Assembly: GCF_030693485.1 (NCBI RefSeq)
Contig: NZ_JAUYAN010000326.1
Location: forward strand, 1 to 64,000
Origin: Bradyrhizobium sp.
Lineage (GTDB): Bacteria; Pseudomonadota; Alphaproteobacteria; Rhizobiales; Xanthobacteraceae
Reading direction: 5' to 3'
DNA length: 64,000 nucleotides
Positions 50,855 through 59,598 of the stretch are shown piece after piece. A program made the position numbers and the translations under genes. The notes under the pieces were generated by a model. It made no database searches, was not told the DNA's origin, and saw nothing but the letters and a program-made list of their open reading frames with translations. Within the stretch, counting starts at the first letter, position 1, and every line of letters starts with the position of its first letter.

Positions 50855-52189
50855 TTGTTCTACGACGGCCACGATAAGCAACTCGAATTCCACCGCCTCG
50901 GCGCCGTCAGCCGCGAACGCCTCTTCCTCGCCGGCAACCGCGTAGGCAAAACCCTTTGTGGTGCAGCTGAGGTCACCTTCCATCTGACGGGCTATTATCC
51001 GGACTGGTGGGAGGGGGTGCGGTTCAATCACCCCGTCCAGGCATGGGCGGCGTCGGACACCTCTGAATCCACCCGCGACATTCTCCAGAAGACCTACATC
51101 GGCGATCGGCACTCGCTCGAAGGTGGCCTGATCCACTCCAGCCTGATTCAACGGGTCACATCCCGATCCGGGGTTGCTGATGCAGTTGATACCGTGTTTG
51201 TCCGTTACCGCTTGGGTGGTGTGTCTGAGCTGGGGTTGAAGAGCTACGACCAGGGTCGGAAGAAATTCCAGGGGACGCACAAGGACGTTGTCCACCTCGA
51301 TGAAGAGCCACCGCTGGATGTTTACAGCGAGTGCATGCTCCGCACCACTGCCGTGGGAGATAAGTCGCCCGGCATTGTGCTAATCACCATGACGCCACTC
51401 TCCGGCGTTACCCAGGTCGTACAGCTGTTCATCAACGAAGGGGCAAAGCCCGGCCTCGTCCGACCCGACGGCCGGGTGTTTGTCCAGGCGGGATGGGAAG
51501 ACAACCCGCACCTTTCCGACGAAGAGCGAGAGCTGCTGATTAAGCGGACGCCGGCACATGAGCTGGAAGCCCGCCGATTGGGTAAGCCATCACTGGGCAG
51601 CGGGATGGTGTATCCTGTTGCGGAGAGCCGCTTCGTCATCGACCCGATCAAGATTCCCGATCACTGGCCGCGCGTGTTCGGGATGGACTTTGGGTGGACC
51701 AAGCCGACCGCCGCCGCCTTCCTCGCCCACGACACCGATAACGACGTGGTGTACGTCACCGGCGAATACTACCAGGCGCAGGCCACTCCCAAATCTCACA
51801 CGGTCAACCTCTTTGCCCTGGGCGCTGACTGGATACCAGGGGTCTGTGATCCGTCCGGGCAATCCGCAAACATCAAGGATGGTGAAAGCCTGCTTGAGGA
51901 ATACGACCGGCAAGGCCTGAACCTCACGAAGGCGGACAACAGCCGGGAAGCAGGCATCCAGGTCATGCTCGATCGGATGCAGTCGGGGAAGTTCAAGGTG
52001 TTCAACACGTGTAGTAACTGGCTCTATGAATTCCGCATGTACGCCCGTGATGAAAAGGGCGTGCCGAAAAAGGAGAATGACCACTTGATGGACGCCACGC
52101 GGTACGGCGTTGTCAGTGGTCTCGGCATCGCCACCACGAAGCTTCGCTCCTCAGTCATCCCATCGCGTCGCGGCGTCGCCGCTGCATGA
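50855..52189 (+). CDS. Terminase large subunit (start uncertain)
   Basis: 444 aa from the first canonical start (TTG). ATPase motifs: GNRVGKT (Walker A) and VVHLDEEP (Walker B with the catalytic Glu). The RNase-H-like nuclease follows, with acidic residues in FGMDFGWTKP and NDHLMDATRYG. It cuts and pumps DNA into the head. The frame is open without ATG/GTG/TTG back to the TerS stop, and the translated upstream part (EEWLAEFKRRL) looks like TerL, so a CTG at 50831 or readthrough are alternatives. Confidence 0.88.
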   Translation: MFYDGHDKQLEFHRLGAVSRERLFLAGNRVGKTLCGAAEVTFHLTGYYPDWWEGVRFNHPVQAWAASDTSESTRDILQKTYIGDRHSLEGGLIHSSLIQRVTSRSGVADAVDTVFVRYRLGGVSELGLKSYDQGRKKFQGTHKDVVHLDEEPPLDVYSECMLRTTAVGDKSPGIVLITMTPLSGVTQVVQLFINEGAKPGLVRPDGRVFVQAGWEDNPHLSDEERELLIKRTPAHELEARRLGKPSLGSGMVYPVAESRFVIDPIKIPDHWPRVFGMDFGWTKPTAAAFLAHDTDNDVVYVTGEYYQAQATPKSHTVNLFALGADWIPGVCDPSGQSANIKDGESLLEEYDRQGLNLTKADNSREAGIQVMLDRMQSGKFKVFNTCSNWLYEFRMYARDEKGVPKKENDHLMDATRYGVVSGLGIATTKLRSSVIPSRRGVAAA

Positions 52190-52248
52190 TGTTGCTTGCC
52201 AAGCAAAAACTTTCGGCCTTATGATTCGGCACAACGAAAGCTAAAACA

Positions 52249-52494
52249 ATGCCTAAGGCAACAAAGAAGGTCGCCACACCGGCGAGTGAAGCCGCCAAGG
52301 ATGTGAACCAAGGCGAAGATAATCAAGAAGATAGCGCAGAGGATGTGATCTTCGCCCAAGCCGAACTCGGCCAGGGTGGTCTCTCTCTCGTCCCGACCAA
52401 GAAGGTGAAGAAGAACCACACTGTCGAAGTGCTGACCCTCAAGGGCAAGAGCATCGAGCGCGATGGCTTCACCGTCGTGAAGGCGAAGAAGTAA
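52249..52494 (+). CDS. Small protein between TerL and portal
   Basis: 81 aa from ATG 52249 with GAAAGCTAAAACA upstream. The first half is acidic and Lys/Ala-rich (probably disordered); the second half has beta strands (NHTVEVLTLKGKSIERDGF). It may be a small head or completion protein. It ends with TAA, and the portal frame continues after it in the same frame. Confidence 0.6.
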   Translation: MPKATKKVATPASEAAKDVNQGEDNQEDSAEDVIFAQAELGQGGLSLVPTKKVKKNHTVEVLTLKGKSIERDGFTVVKAKK

Positions 52495-52602
52495 CGGGCG
52501 CTGGACGAACCAAACGACCCGAAGCAGGAAATCCTCGAAACGGCGATAGCCCAGTTTGAGGCCGCGGTTAAGCACCCGGTCTTCCAACAGTTCTACGCAA
52601 AC

Positions 52603-54363
52603 ATGGTCGAGGATTTCCGTTTCGTTGACGGGTACCAATTCACTGACGAAGAAGAAAAGAAAATTCGGGATGAGTACGGGGTTGAGCCCATGGTCATCAA
52701 CCGGCTCTTCGCGCGGCTGAACAACCTGCAAGGTCAGGAAGTCCAAACCCGCACCAAAGTTAACTACCGCGCCCGGTCCCACGACAAGCAAGAAAAGCAA
52801 ACGGCTGAAGCGCTTTCCGCGCTCGCCATGTTTATCCAGGACAAGAACAACTCCACCCATATTCTGTCCGCGGTCGCCGATGATTCACGCAAGTGTGGTC
52901 TCGGGTGGCACCGTTTCGATGTGGTCGATGGTGTGATTGGGGAGGAGGCGGAAAACCCGCTCTTCGTCGTTCCCGACTTCCGCGACATGAGCAAGGGGAT
53001 GACCAACCAGCGTCAGGTCTCCCGCTTCTACTGGATGCCACGCGATGAAGCGAAAGAGGATTTCCCCGACGCCACGGACATCATCGACAACGCTTCGCCA
53101 CAGTGGACGGTCTCTGGATTGACCGAAGCCCACAAGGCCGGCGCATTCCGCCTCACTCAATCGGGTTGCTACTACGACCAGCAAACCGACGAAATTTGCA
53201 TCGTTGAGCACTTCATGCGGACGCCCGCCGAATACTACGAGGTGGTCACCAAGGACAACCGGCTCGTCACCACTTTCAGTAAAACTGAAGCGGACGGGAT
53301 GGCGCGGTCCAAGGAGGATGTGACCAAAAGGCAGGGTTTCAAGGTCTCTGTGGTGTACTTCACCGGCGACCAGCTACTCTCCCACTTGGACGAAGAGGAA
53401 ACTTACCAGCTCAACCCGGCTAAGGGTCTCATCAGCCTCACTCCTACGGTCTGCTTCCGTGAGCGCGTCAGCGGCTGCCCTTATGGCCTCGTCCGCCATG
53501 CCAAAGATTCTCAGCGCTCCTTCAACAAGACGAAGACCCGTCTCGGGTGGTTGCGCACTGCCCACCAGGTCATCATGGAGGCCGACGCCGCCGACGCCGA
53601 CAAGGTGCGGAGTGAGGCTGCCCGCCCGGACGGGGTGTTGATCGTCAAGGCGGGCAAGAAGCTAGAAATCAATCGGCACGAACAAGCCATTGCTCAACAC
53701 CAAGCGGGATTGGTTGCTGACGACCAGGATATTCAGGCCACGCTTGGCGTGTTCGACGAATCCATGGGGATGGAGACCAACGCGGACAGCGGGATTGCGA
53801 TCCAGCGCCGGCAGGTTGGAACCTCCCGCAACACCGCTTCCATCATCGACAACGCCCTAGCTGCGAAAAAGCGGTGGGCGGAGAAGCTGCTCTATTTGAT
53901 CCAGTCGGTCTTCACCGATCAAGTCGCCTTCTGGGTGCTCGATGACAAGAACGAGATGAAGGACTTGGTGCTGAACCAGCCCGTGATCGGTGCTGACGGC
54001 AAACCGGAGATCGACAAGAAAACCGGTAAGCCGGTGATGAAGTACGACATCAAGACCGGCGCGTTCGACGTGTTTGTTGAGGAGGTGCCGGACGTGGCCT
54101 CCATGCGTGAAATCGGTCAGGAGCGCTTCATGAAGGCCGTCCAGGCCGCTGGAGGGTTCCAGAACATAACCCCCGGTTACGCCATGTTCTTCGACGTTCC
54201 AGAGAATTCCAAGCTTATGCAGGAAATTGAGGCCGGGCTGCCACAGCAGCTCGCTGCGGCGAATACGACCGCGGCTGAGGCCGGGAAAGGATTGGCGAGC
54301 GCGCTGACACCAGCGCCCACACCGATGGCAGGCGGGGCCACACCCGTGCAACAACCGAAATAG
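52603..54363 (+). CDS. P22-like portal protein (start uncertain)
   Basis: 586 aa from ATG 52603. It has VEDFRFVDGYQFTDEEE and DEYGVEPMVINRL near the N-terminus, the pattern of P22-type portals, which form the dodecameric ring for DNA entry. The frame runs open back to TAA 52492 and the extra 36 codons (with KQEILETAIAQFEAA) look conserved, while the only possible start there is CTG 52501. The C-terminus is Ala/Pro-rich. Confidence 0.85.
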   Translation: MVEDFRFVDGYQFTDEEEKKIRDEYGVEPMVINRLFARLNNLQGQEVQTRTKVNYRARSHDKQEKQTAEALSALAMFIQDKNNSTHILSAVADDSRKCGLGWHRFDVVDGVIGEEAENPLFVVPDFRDMSKGMTNQRQVSRFYWMPRDEAKEDFPDATDIIDNASPQWTVSGLTEAHKAGAFRLTQSGCYYDQQTDEICIVEHFMRTPAEYYEVVTKDNRLVTTFSKTEADGMARSKEDVTKRQGFKVSVVYFTGDQLLSHLDEEETYQLNPAKGLISLTPTVCFRERVSGCPYGLVRHAKDSQRSFNKTKTRLGWLRTAHQVIMEADAADADKVRSEAARPDGVLIVKAGKKLEINRHEQAIAQHQAGLVADDQDIQATLGVFDESMGMETNADSGIAIQRRQVGTSRNTASIIDNALAAKKRWAEKLLYLIQSVFTDQVAFWVLDDKNEMKDLVLNQPVIGADGKPEIDKKTGKPVMKYDIKTGAFDVFVEEVPDVASMREIGQERFMKAVQAAGGFQNITPGYAMFFDVPENSKLMQEIEAGLPQQLAAANTTAAEAGKGLASALTPAPTPMAGGATPVQQPK

Positions 54364-54374
54364 GATCTTGCGAG

Positions 54375-55202
54375 ATGATGATGGCTGATGAAGTGAACGA
54401 AAACGCCGAGGAACTCCTCGAAGAAGAACCCGAAGCTGGTGCTGAGGTCGAAGAGACCGAAGAGGAAGCAGAGGGCCAGGAGGAAGAAACCGAAGGCGAG
54501 ACTGAAGGTGAAGAAGGCGAGGGCGAAGAAGAGGCCGAAGTTGACCCCAAAGACGCACAGATTGCGGAGCTGAAGACAAGGCTTGCAACTACTGAAGGTC
54601 GGGTGGGTACGGAAGTCGGTACTCGGAAGATGCTCTCGAAGGTTATCAAGCAGTTGGAAGAGAAAGAGGGTGTTGTTGACCGGGACGCTCTGGCCGAGGC
54701 CGTTGGCATCGACCGCAGCCGGTTGGACGGATACCTCGACGCTCCCGACACTGATGACCAGGGCGAATTCCAACGCCGTGCCGGAACTGCTGACAAGCAG
54801 CTCAAGTCGGTGGCGAAGGTGTTGAAGGCAAACGGTAAGGACGCTGATCAAATCAGCGCTTCCTACGTGGCTCTTTTGAACCACGACCCGGAAGAGCGTC
54901 ACCGCTTCATGGAAACGCCAGAAGATGAACTCGGTGCCTACGTTATCGACCGAGTGACCGAGGCAGGCGACAAGGTGAAAGACCTTGTTGAGGCCAAGGG
55001 GGACATCTTCGCCGTTCTCACCAACAAGGACACGCGCATTGCTGAGCTGGAGGCCGAAAACAAGGCACTCCGCGAAGGTACTGAAGTCAAAAAGCCCATC
55101 GTCAAAAAAACACGTGTACCGATCCAATCGGGCAGTGCCAAACCGGCAGCTAGCATAAGCGCGGCAGCCGAAGGCAGTGCCATCAGGACGGTGCTTGGCT
55201 AA
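54375..55202 (+). CDS. Scaffolding protein
   Basis: 275 aa. The N-terminal ~60 residues are extremely acidic (long Glu runs), followed by a helical coiled coil and a basic C-terminus. This charge split and the position between portal and capsid are typical of phage scaffolds, which shape the procapsid then leave. Assigned by position and composition; sequences of scaffolds are poorly conserved. Confidence 0.7.
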   Translation: MMMADEVNENAEELLEEEPEAGAEVEETEEEAEGQEEETEGETEGEEGEGEEEAEVDPKDAQIAELKTRLATTEGRVGTEVGTRKMLSKVIKQLEEKEGVVDRDALAEAVGIDRSRLDGYLDAPDTDDQGEFQRRAGTADKQLKSVAKVLKANGKDADQISASYVALLNHDPEERHRFMETPEDELGAYVIDRVTEAGDKVKDLVEAKGDIFAVLTNKDTRIAELEAENKALREGTEVKKPIVKKTRVPIQSGSAKPAASISAAAEGSAIRTVLG

Positions 55203-55222
55203 AACAATAGAAAGCTAAGAGG

Positions 55223-56371
55223 ATGGGAAATCCCACTACTTCCTCCAGCCACGTGCTCGCAAAAACCAAATTTGCGAACAGCGTGATGGAGGGACACCTC
55301 ATCAATAACCCGTTGATGCCGATCATGCGGCCCAACGGTTCTAACTCGATCATCATCACCGAGAAGGTTTCGGCTGGTGAAGGCATGACCTTCCAGGTCG
55401 GCTTCACTGACGAAATGAGCATGGACAGCTGGAAGAGTGGAAACACTCGCGTTTCTGGCAGTGGTGAAGATCTTCGTCTGACCAAGGACGATGTGACACT
55501 GGAACGGGATCGCGCGGCAATTCAGGTGACCAACATCACCGAATCCGCCCTGCGCACCGGCGTCAACCTGCCTGATACCGCCAAGCGCCGCCTCCAGCGC
55601 GCTGCCGCGTCTCGGGTGGCCTATAAGATGCTGACCGCTCTGTGTCTCACCACCGCTGGCCGGACCCGTCCGCGCTACCTCTACGGCGCCACGGATGACA
55701 ACTGGAACGCCACTCACGCCACCGCTTTGGCGAACGTGGATGCGACTGACGACAAGATGTCACTCGCGATGATCGACGAGGCTCTCTACAAGGCCAAGAA
55801 CGAGGCCACCGGCCGCACGTTCATGAGCCCGGCCTCGTTTGAGATCGCCAAGGACAGCATCGTGCAGAAGTACGTCCTTCTGCTGACTCCGATCGCTCGT
55901 CGCGACCTGAAGCGTGACCCGGAGTTCAAGAACCTGGTCAACTACAAGGACAAACCGCCCTTTGACATCATCAAAGGCGGGACCTACGTGGGCGAATATG
56001 AAGGCGTGTACATGTACGAAGTACCGTCCTTCTACAAGCCCACCACCGACAACCCGAACCCGATGATTGCGACCGCTGGCGGCGCAAGCTCCATCGACGT
56101 TTCCCACTGCTTGCTGCTCGGCGCCAACGCCGGCTGCCTGGCTTATGGCAACGTGGTTCTGGAGGATGACGGCACTCTCAATGCGATGCGGACCACGGTT
56201 GACACCGATGGCTCCGTCCGCATGGCGGTCACAACCGAAGTAGGCGACCACGGTGGTAACAGCGAAATGGCTGTGACCATGGTCCCCGGCTACCGGAAGC
56301 TGGTCGATAACTCTAGCGGCACTGCCGAAGACGTGGGTGTTATCCACGTGTTCTGCTCTGGCCGGAAATAA
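55223..56371 (+). CDS. Major capsid protein (N4-gp56/DUF4043-like)
   Basis: 382 aa from ATG 55223 (GAAAGCTAAGAGG). It has features of the N4-gp56-type capsid family: N-terminal LAKTKFANSVMEGHLINNPLMPIMRPN, then a long region with GTYVGEYEGVYMYEVP, and a C-terminal VTMVPGYRKLVDN segment. It forms the icosahedral shell with an HK97-like fold. It follows the scaffold, as in P22-like gene order. Confidence 0.83.
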   Translation: MGNPTTSSSHVLAKTKFANSVMEGHLINNPLMPIMRPNGSNSIIITEKVSAGEGMTFQVGFTDEMSMDSWKSGNTRVSGSGEDLRLTKDDVTLERDRAAIQVTNITESALRTGVNLPDTAKRRLQRAAASRVAYKMLTALCLTTAGRTRPRYLYGATDDNWNATHATALANVDATDDKMSLAMIDEALYKAKNEATGRTFMSPASFEIAKDSIVQKYVLLLTPIARRDLKRDPEFKNLVNYKDKPPFDIIKGGTYVGEYEGVYMYEVPSFYKPTTDNPNPMIATAGGASSIDVSHCLLLGANAGCLAYGNVVLEDDGTLNAMRTTVDTDGSVRMAVTTEVGDHGGNSEMAVTMVPGYRKLVDNSSGTAEDVGVIHVFCSGRK

Positions 56372-56385
56372 GGAAGGGCTGAACC

Positions 56386-56685
56386 ATGACTAAAGCAGTG
56401 GGTTCTTACCAAAAAGGTACGGCAGTTGATCGTGACGTGATGGTCAAAGCCGTGGATCACGTGGTGACCGCTGGGCAGGACTCTGCCAATGCGGCCGCCA
56501 TCACAGTAACTGACATCGGTACCGTTAAGGCCGTCATCAGCGCGCTCATCGAAAGCACCACTGGTGTCTTTCGTGTACCGCAGGGTGTCGTCTCGAAGTC
56601 TGGCGCCGTTGTAACCGTAAACGACACCGGCCTGGCCGTGGATGAGATTATCCACCTTCAGGTAGTCGCTTACGAAGCGGTCTAA
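56386..56685 (+). CDS. Small head-associated protein (possible decoration protein)
   Basis: 99 aa, all beta-type sequence rich in Val, Thr and Ala with no charged stretches. Its place directly after the capsid gene and its composition suggest a decoration or head-stabilising protein. This is positional inference; no motif supports it. Confidence 0.55.
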   Translation: MTKAVGSYQKGTAVDRDVMVKAVDHVVTAGQDSANAAAITVTDIGTVKAVISALIESTTGVFRVPQGVVSKSGAVVTVNDTGLAVDEIIHLQVVAYEAV

Positions 56686-56700
56686 GGGGAGGGCAAGGAA

Positions 56701-57084
56701 ATGAACATCAAATCCTTGCTCGCCTCCGTTGTATTGGTCGGCGCCTTCATTGGCGCCGTCCAGGCACTGGATACGAGCTCCACAGTCGGTGTGCGCAAAG
56801 CAATCACCCCGGTGGGCGTGTCACCTCAAGTGACCTATACCGAAGCTACTGCGACCGCCGCCGCTGCTTCTGCCGACCGCTTTACCTTCGATGTTCCGGC
56901 GCCTCGTGGCTCCGGAAACATTGTCGGGTGTGTTGTGCGTACAGAGAACATCAGCGGTACTGCTAAGCCGTTGAATGTCTCGCGCAGCGGTAACACCATC
57001 ACCGTGTCTGATGATCCTGCTACTCTAAGTGGGACCATTGTGACCGGTGACAAAGCGATAGCGCTTTGCACGCAGAATACCTAA
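56701..57084 (+). CDS. Small protein with a signal-peptide-like N-terminus in the head module
   Basis: 127 aa. The N-terminus (MNIKSLLASVVLVGAFIGAV) looks like a Sec signal peptide, followed by beta-rich sequence with two Cys (VGCVVRTE and ALCTQ). Export would be unusual for a virion component. A hairpin-like region with GGGGC/GCCCC follows the stop. Confidence 0.55.
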   Translation: MNIKSLLASVVLVGAFIGAVQALDTSSTVGVRKAITPVGVSPQVTYTEATATAAAASADRFTFDVPAPRGSGNIVGCVVRTENISGTAKPLNVSRSGNTITVSDDPATLSGTIVTGDKAIALCTQNT

Positions 57085-57129
57085 GCCAATGGGGCGGCTA
57101 TATGCCCCTAACTAATTGAAAGACGAAGA

Positions 57130-57771
57130 ATGACACCGGCAACACTGGTTTCGATGGTCAAGCAGTTGGCGCTCCTGGGCGCCACCGGCGCCGCCACCGA
57201 TGACACCAAGGTCTACGGCTACCTCAACGTCGGTGTCCTGAAGGTCTACGAGAAGGTGTCGGCGAAATACCCGTGGGCGACCCAGACGACGCAGGAGGTG
57301 ACAATCACGGCAGGCGAGGGAGAATTGGACCCTGAACCTCTTCATATCCTCCGGGTCCAGGATGCCAACAACGGCTACCTTAAGCTCGATCCGACCGATG
57401 TGGATGCCGTCGAAGACGAAGATCCAGGCCTCGAAGCGGAAGGTGCGCCGGATAAGTTCTGGCAGGAAGGCAAGCTCACCCTCAAATCCCATCCCGCCAA
57501 CGACACCGTGCTTAAGGTGCGCTTTACACCGCTGCCGGATGACCTGGACGAAACCAGCACTGAAGACGACCTGTTTCTGCCGAAGGTCTTCCACGAGATT
57601 TATCTCTGGGAGACGCTGAAGTTCATGGCCTACGACGAGCGGGATAAGATCGTCGGAGCTGAACTGGCCTTCAATGAGAAGGAATACAACGACTTATACG
57701 ACCTCATCTGGCGGCACTACGACGCCAAGGCGCCGCAGAAATCCAGACAGGTGAAAGCTTACATCGGTTGA
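57130..57771 (+). CDS. Head-to-tail adaptor (P22 gp4 / T7 gp11-like)
   Basis: 213 aa with a TPATLVSMVKQLALLGATG start and a helical-plus-strand fold of the kind found in adaptor proteins that seal the portal and join the tail hub. It is the only small gene between capsid and hub, the usual adaptor position. Its last codons overlap the hub gene by 4 bases. Confidence 0.6.
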   Translation: MTPATLVSMVKQLALLGATGAATDDTKVYGYLNVGVLKVYEKVSAKYPWATQTTQEVTITAGEGELDPEPLHILRVQDANNGYLKLDPTDVDAVEDEDPGLEAEGAPDKFWQEGKLTLKSHPANDTVLKVRFTPLPDDLDETSTEDDLFLPKVFHEIYLWETLKFMAYDERDKIVGAELAFNEKEYNDLYDLIWRHYDAKAPQKSRQVKAYIG

Positions 57772-59594
57772 GCGCGACACGACTCGGATTGTTTGATGGG
57801 CGTCTGTTGACGCTTTTCCCGCGCCGGCTCCAGAACACCGCGATCTCCCCGACTCTACTCCCCAAGGATGACTACGCGCGGGAGATCATCAACATCATTC
57901 CCAACACCAATAAGGCCGGCAGTGGGGCGAAGCGCTTCGGGGTGGGGGCGAAGGGGAGTGAGGTGGCGGGGACCACGATCAAGGATGGTCCGTTTGAGTT
58001 CCGGAAGAGTGACGGGACCATCCAGCTTCTGGTCTACTGCGCCAACGGTGCCCTGAAGGCCTTTGATGAGGATGCGGGGACCTACAGCGACGTGAAGACC
58101 GGGCTCACTACTACCGGCACCATCGGCAGCCTCCCATTCAACAATAAACTCATTTTCTGGAACGGAATCGATCGCTGCTTCAGCTGGGACGGTGCAACCG
58201 CCACAGACCTCGGCGAGTGGGTCGAGGATGTGCTCATGGCCAATCCCACCCAGGTGGACACCAACACCATCACGCTGGAGCCGGAACCCGGCCGTGCGGA
58301 TTATGCGAACGGCACTCAAGTGCGCGTCACTTTCGAGACGGCGGGCGCGGTGACGGGAACGGTTGCCTCCACAAGCGGGACCACCACACTCACCATCAAC
58401 GTTGGCGGCACTCCGTTCCCGAATCCAAACCAGACGATCACCAAGGTGGAGTATTTCGGGTACCCGCCTGCTTTCAGCTTCATGTTTGCTGAACACGACA
58501 TGCTTTGGGGGCTCACCCCAGGCGAGCTGCGGGCACGGCGGTTCCGCGGGAACGACGGGATGAAGGTGTATTTTCAGGCCGCGCTCAACAACGAAAATTC
58601 ATGGTTTGACTACGCCGGTGATGAGCCGACGCAAGATGTGCCCTTCATCAACCTGTCCAATAAAATCAAGAAGTTCGATGAACTGGTGGCGATCTCCTCC
58701 CTGGATGGCAACCTCTGTTTCCACGGACGAAGTCACCTCATCATCTACACCGGCAACAATCCCCTGGCGGCGGGGGAATTTGTGTGGGTGAAAACAATGC
58801 CGGTGGGGACGCTCCATCAAAAGCTCGTCCAGCCTTTCCCGGGCGATGTACTCTTCGTCACCCCCTACGGCGCGCGGTCGCTGCGCAAGGTATTTCAGAC
58901 GGAGGCGGCGGAGGTGGTCGCTGATCTTGGATCAGATATCGACCCGACCATCCAGGCGAAGGTCGCCACGCTGCTGGCTGGGGATGATGAATACAAGAAG
59001 GCCCGCAGTTTCTATTACGACCGGGATGGGCTGTACGGGTTCAAGCTCGATGATGAAGGGTTGCTGATCTATCTGCTTTCCGAGGAGAGCAAGGGTTGGG
59101 TCACTTTCACCGGCCACTTTGCGGATGCCTCTGGGTTCTGCGGGACGACCGATGGGCGTCTTTTGCTCACCCGTGGAGCTCAACTGCATGCTTACGCCAA
59201 CGGCACGGACGCCGATGCTGGCGAGGCCTTCAGCGACGATGACGAGGCAATCGCCTGCAGCTGGTGGATGCCGTGGTTACAGGCCGCCGGAGGACGTTGG
59301 GGTAACCGGATGTTTGAGATTCTGGTCGAGCAAACTGCAAGTGGGATCATCACCATCGAGCGATTCATCAACTACAACGAACGCAATGTCGTCACCACGC
59401 AGGTAGAAATCGAAGCCATGGGTGCGGAGTGGGACGAGAGCATGTTTGATGAACCGGAAGATCCATGGGATGGCGCTGTCACTAATCCTGTTGTCGAAGA
59501 TAAGTTTTTGGCGGACAATTTTGCATGTCGTTTGAGCCACGCGGATACAGAGGGTCCACGTAGCATTCTAGGAATAAGACCAATAGGAAGGTAG
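57768..59594 (+). CDS. Tail hub / packaged-DNA stabilisation protein (P22 gp10-like)
   Basis: 608 aa from a TTG overlapping the adaptor stop. It has repeated Gly/Asp/Trp-rich beta segments (for example FNNKLIFWNGIDRCFSWDG, LGEWVEDVLMA) typical of a beta-propeller-like hub. P22 gp10 forms the hexameric hub that holds DNA in the head. The assignment is by size, position and fold pattern. Confidence 0.68.
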   Translation: MSATRLGLFDGRLLTLFPRRLQNTAISPTLLPKDDYAREIINIIPNTNKAGSGAKRFGVGAKGSEVAGTTIKDGPFEFRKSDGTIQLLVYCANGALKAFDEDAGTYSDVKTGLTTTGTIGSLPFNNKLIFWNGIDRCFSWDGATATDLGEWVEDVLMANPTQVDTNTITLEPEPGRADYANGTQVRVTFETAGAVTGTVASTSGTTTLTINVGGTPFPNPNQTITKVEYFGYPPAFSFMFAEHDMLWGLTPGELRARRFRGNDGMKVYFQAALNNENSWFDYAGDEPTQDVPFINLSNKIKKFDELVAISSLDGNLCFHGRSHLIIYTGNNPLAAGEFVWVKTMPVGTLHQKLVQPFPGDVLFVTPYGARSLRKVFQTEAAEVVADLGSDIDPTIQAKVATLLAGDDEYKKARSFYYDRDGLYGFKLDDEGLLIYLLSEESKGWVTFTGHFADASGFCGTTDGRLLLTRGAQLHAYANGTDADAGEAFSDDDEAIACSWWMPWLQAAGGRWGNRMFEILVEQTASGIITIERFINYNERNVVTTQVEIEAMGAEWDESMFDEPEDPWDGAVTNPVVEDKFLADNFACRLSHADTEGPRSILGIRPIGR

Positions 59595-59598
59595 GTTT

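Noticed and set aside
57091-57108. Hairpin GGGGC/GCCCC after the 127-aa gene
   Set aside because: Five-base stem without a T-run; too weak to call a terminator.
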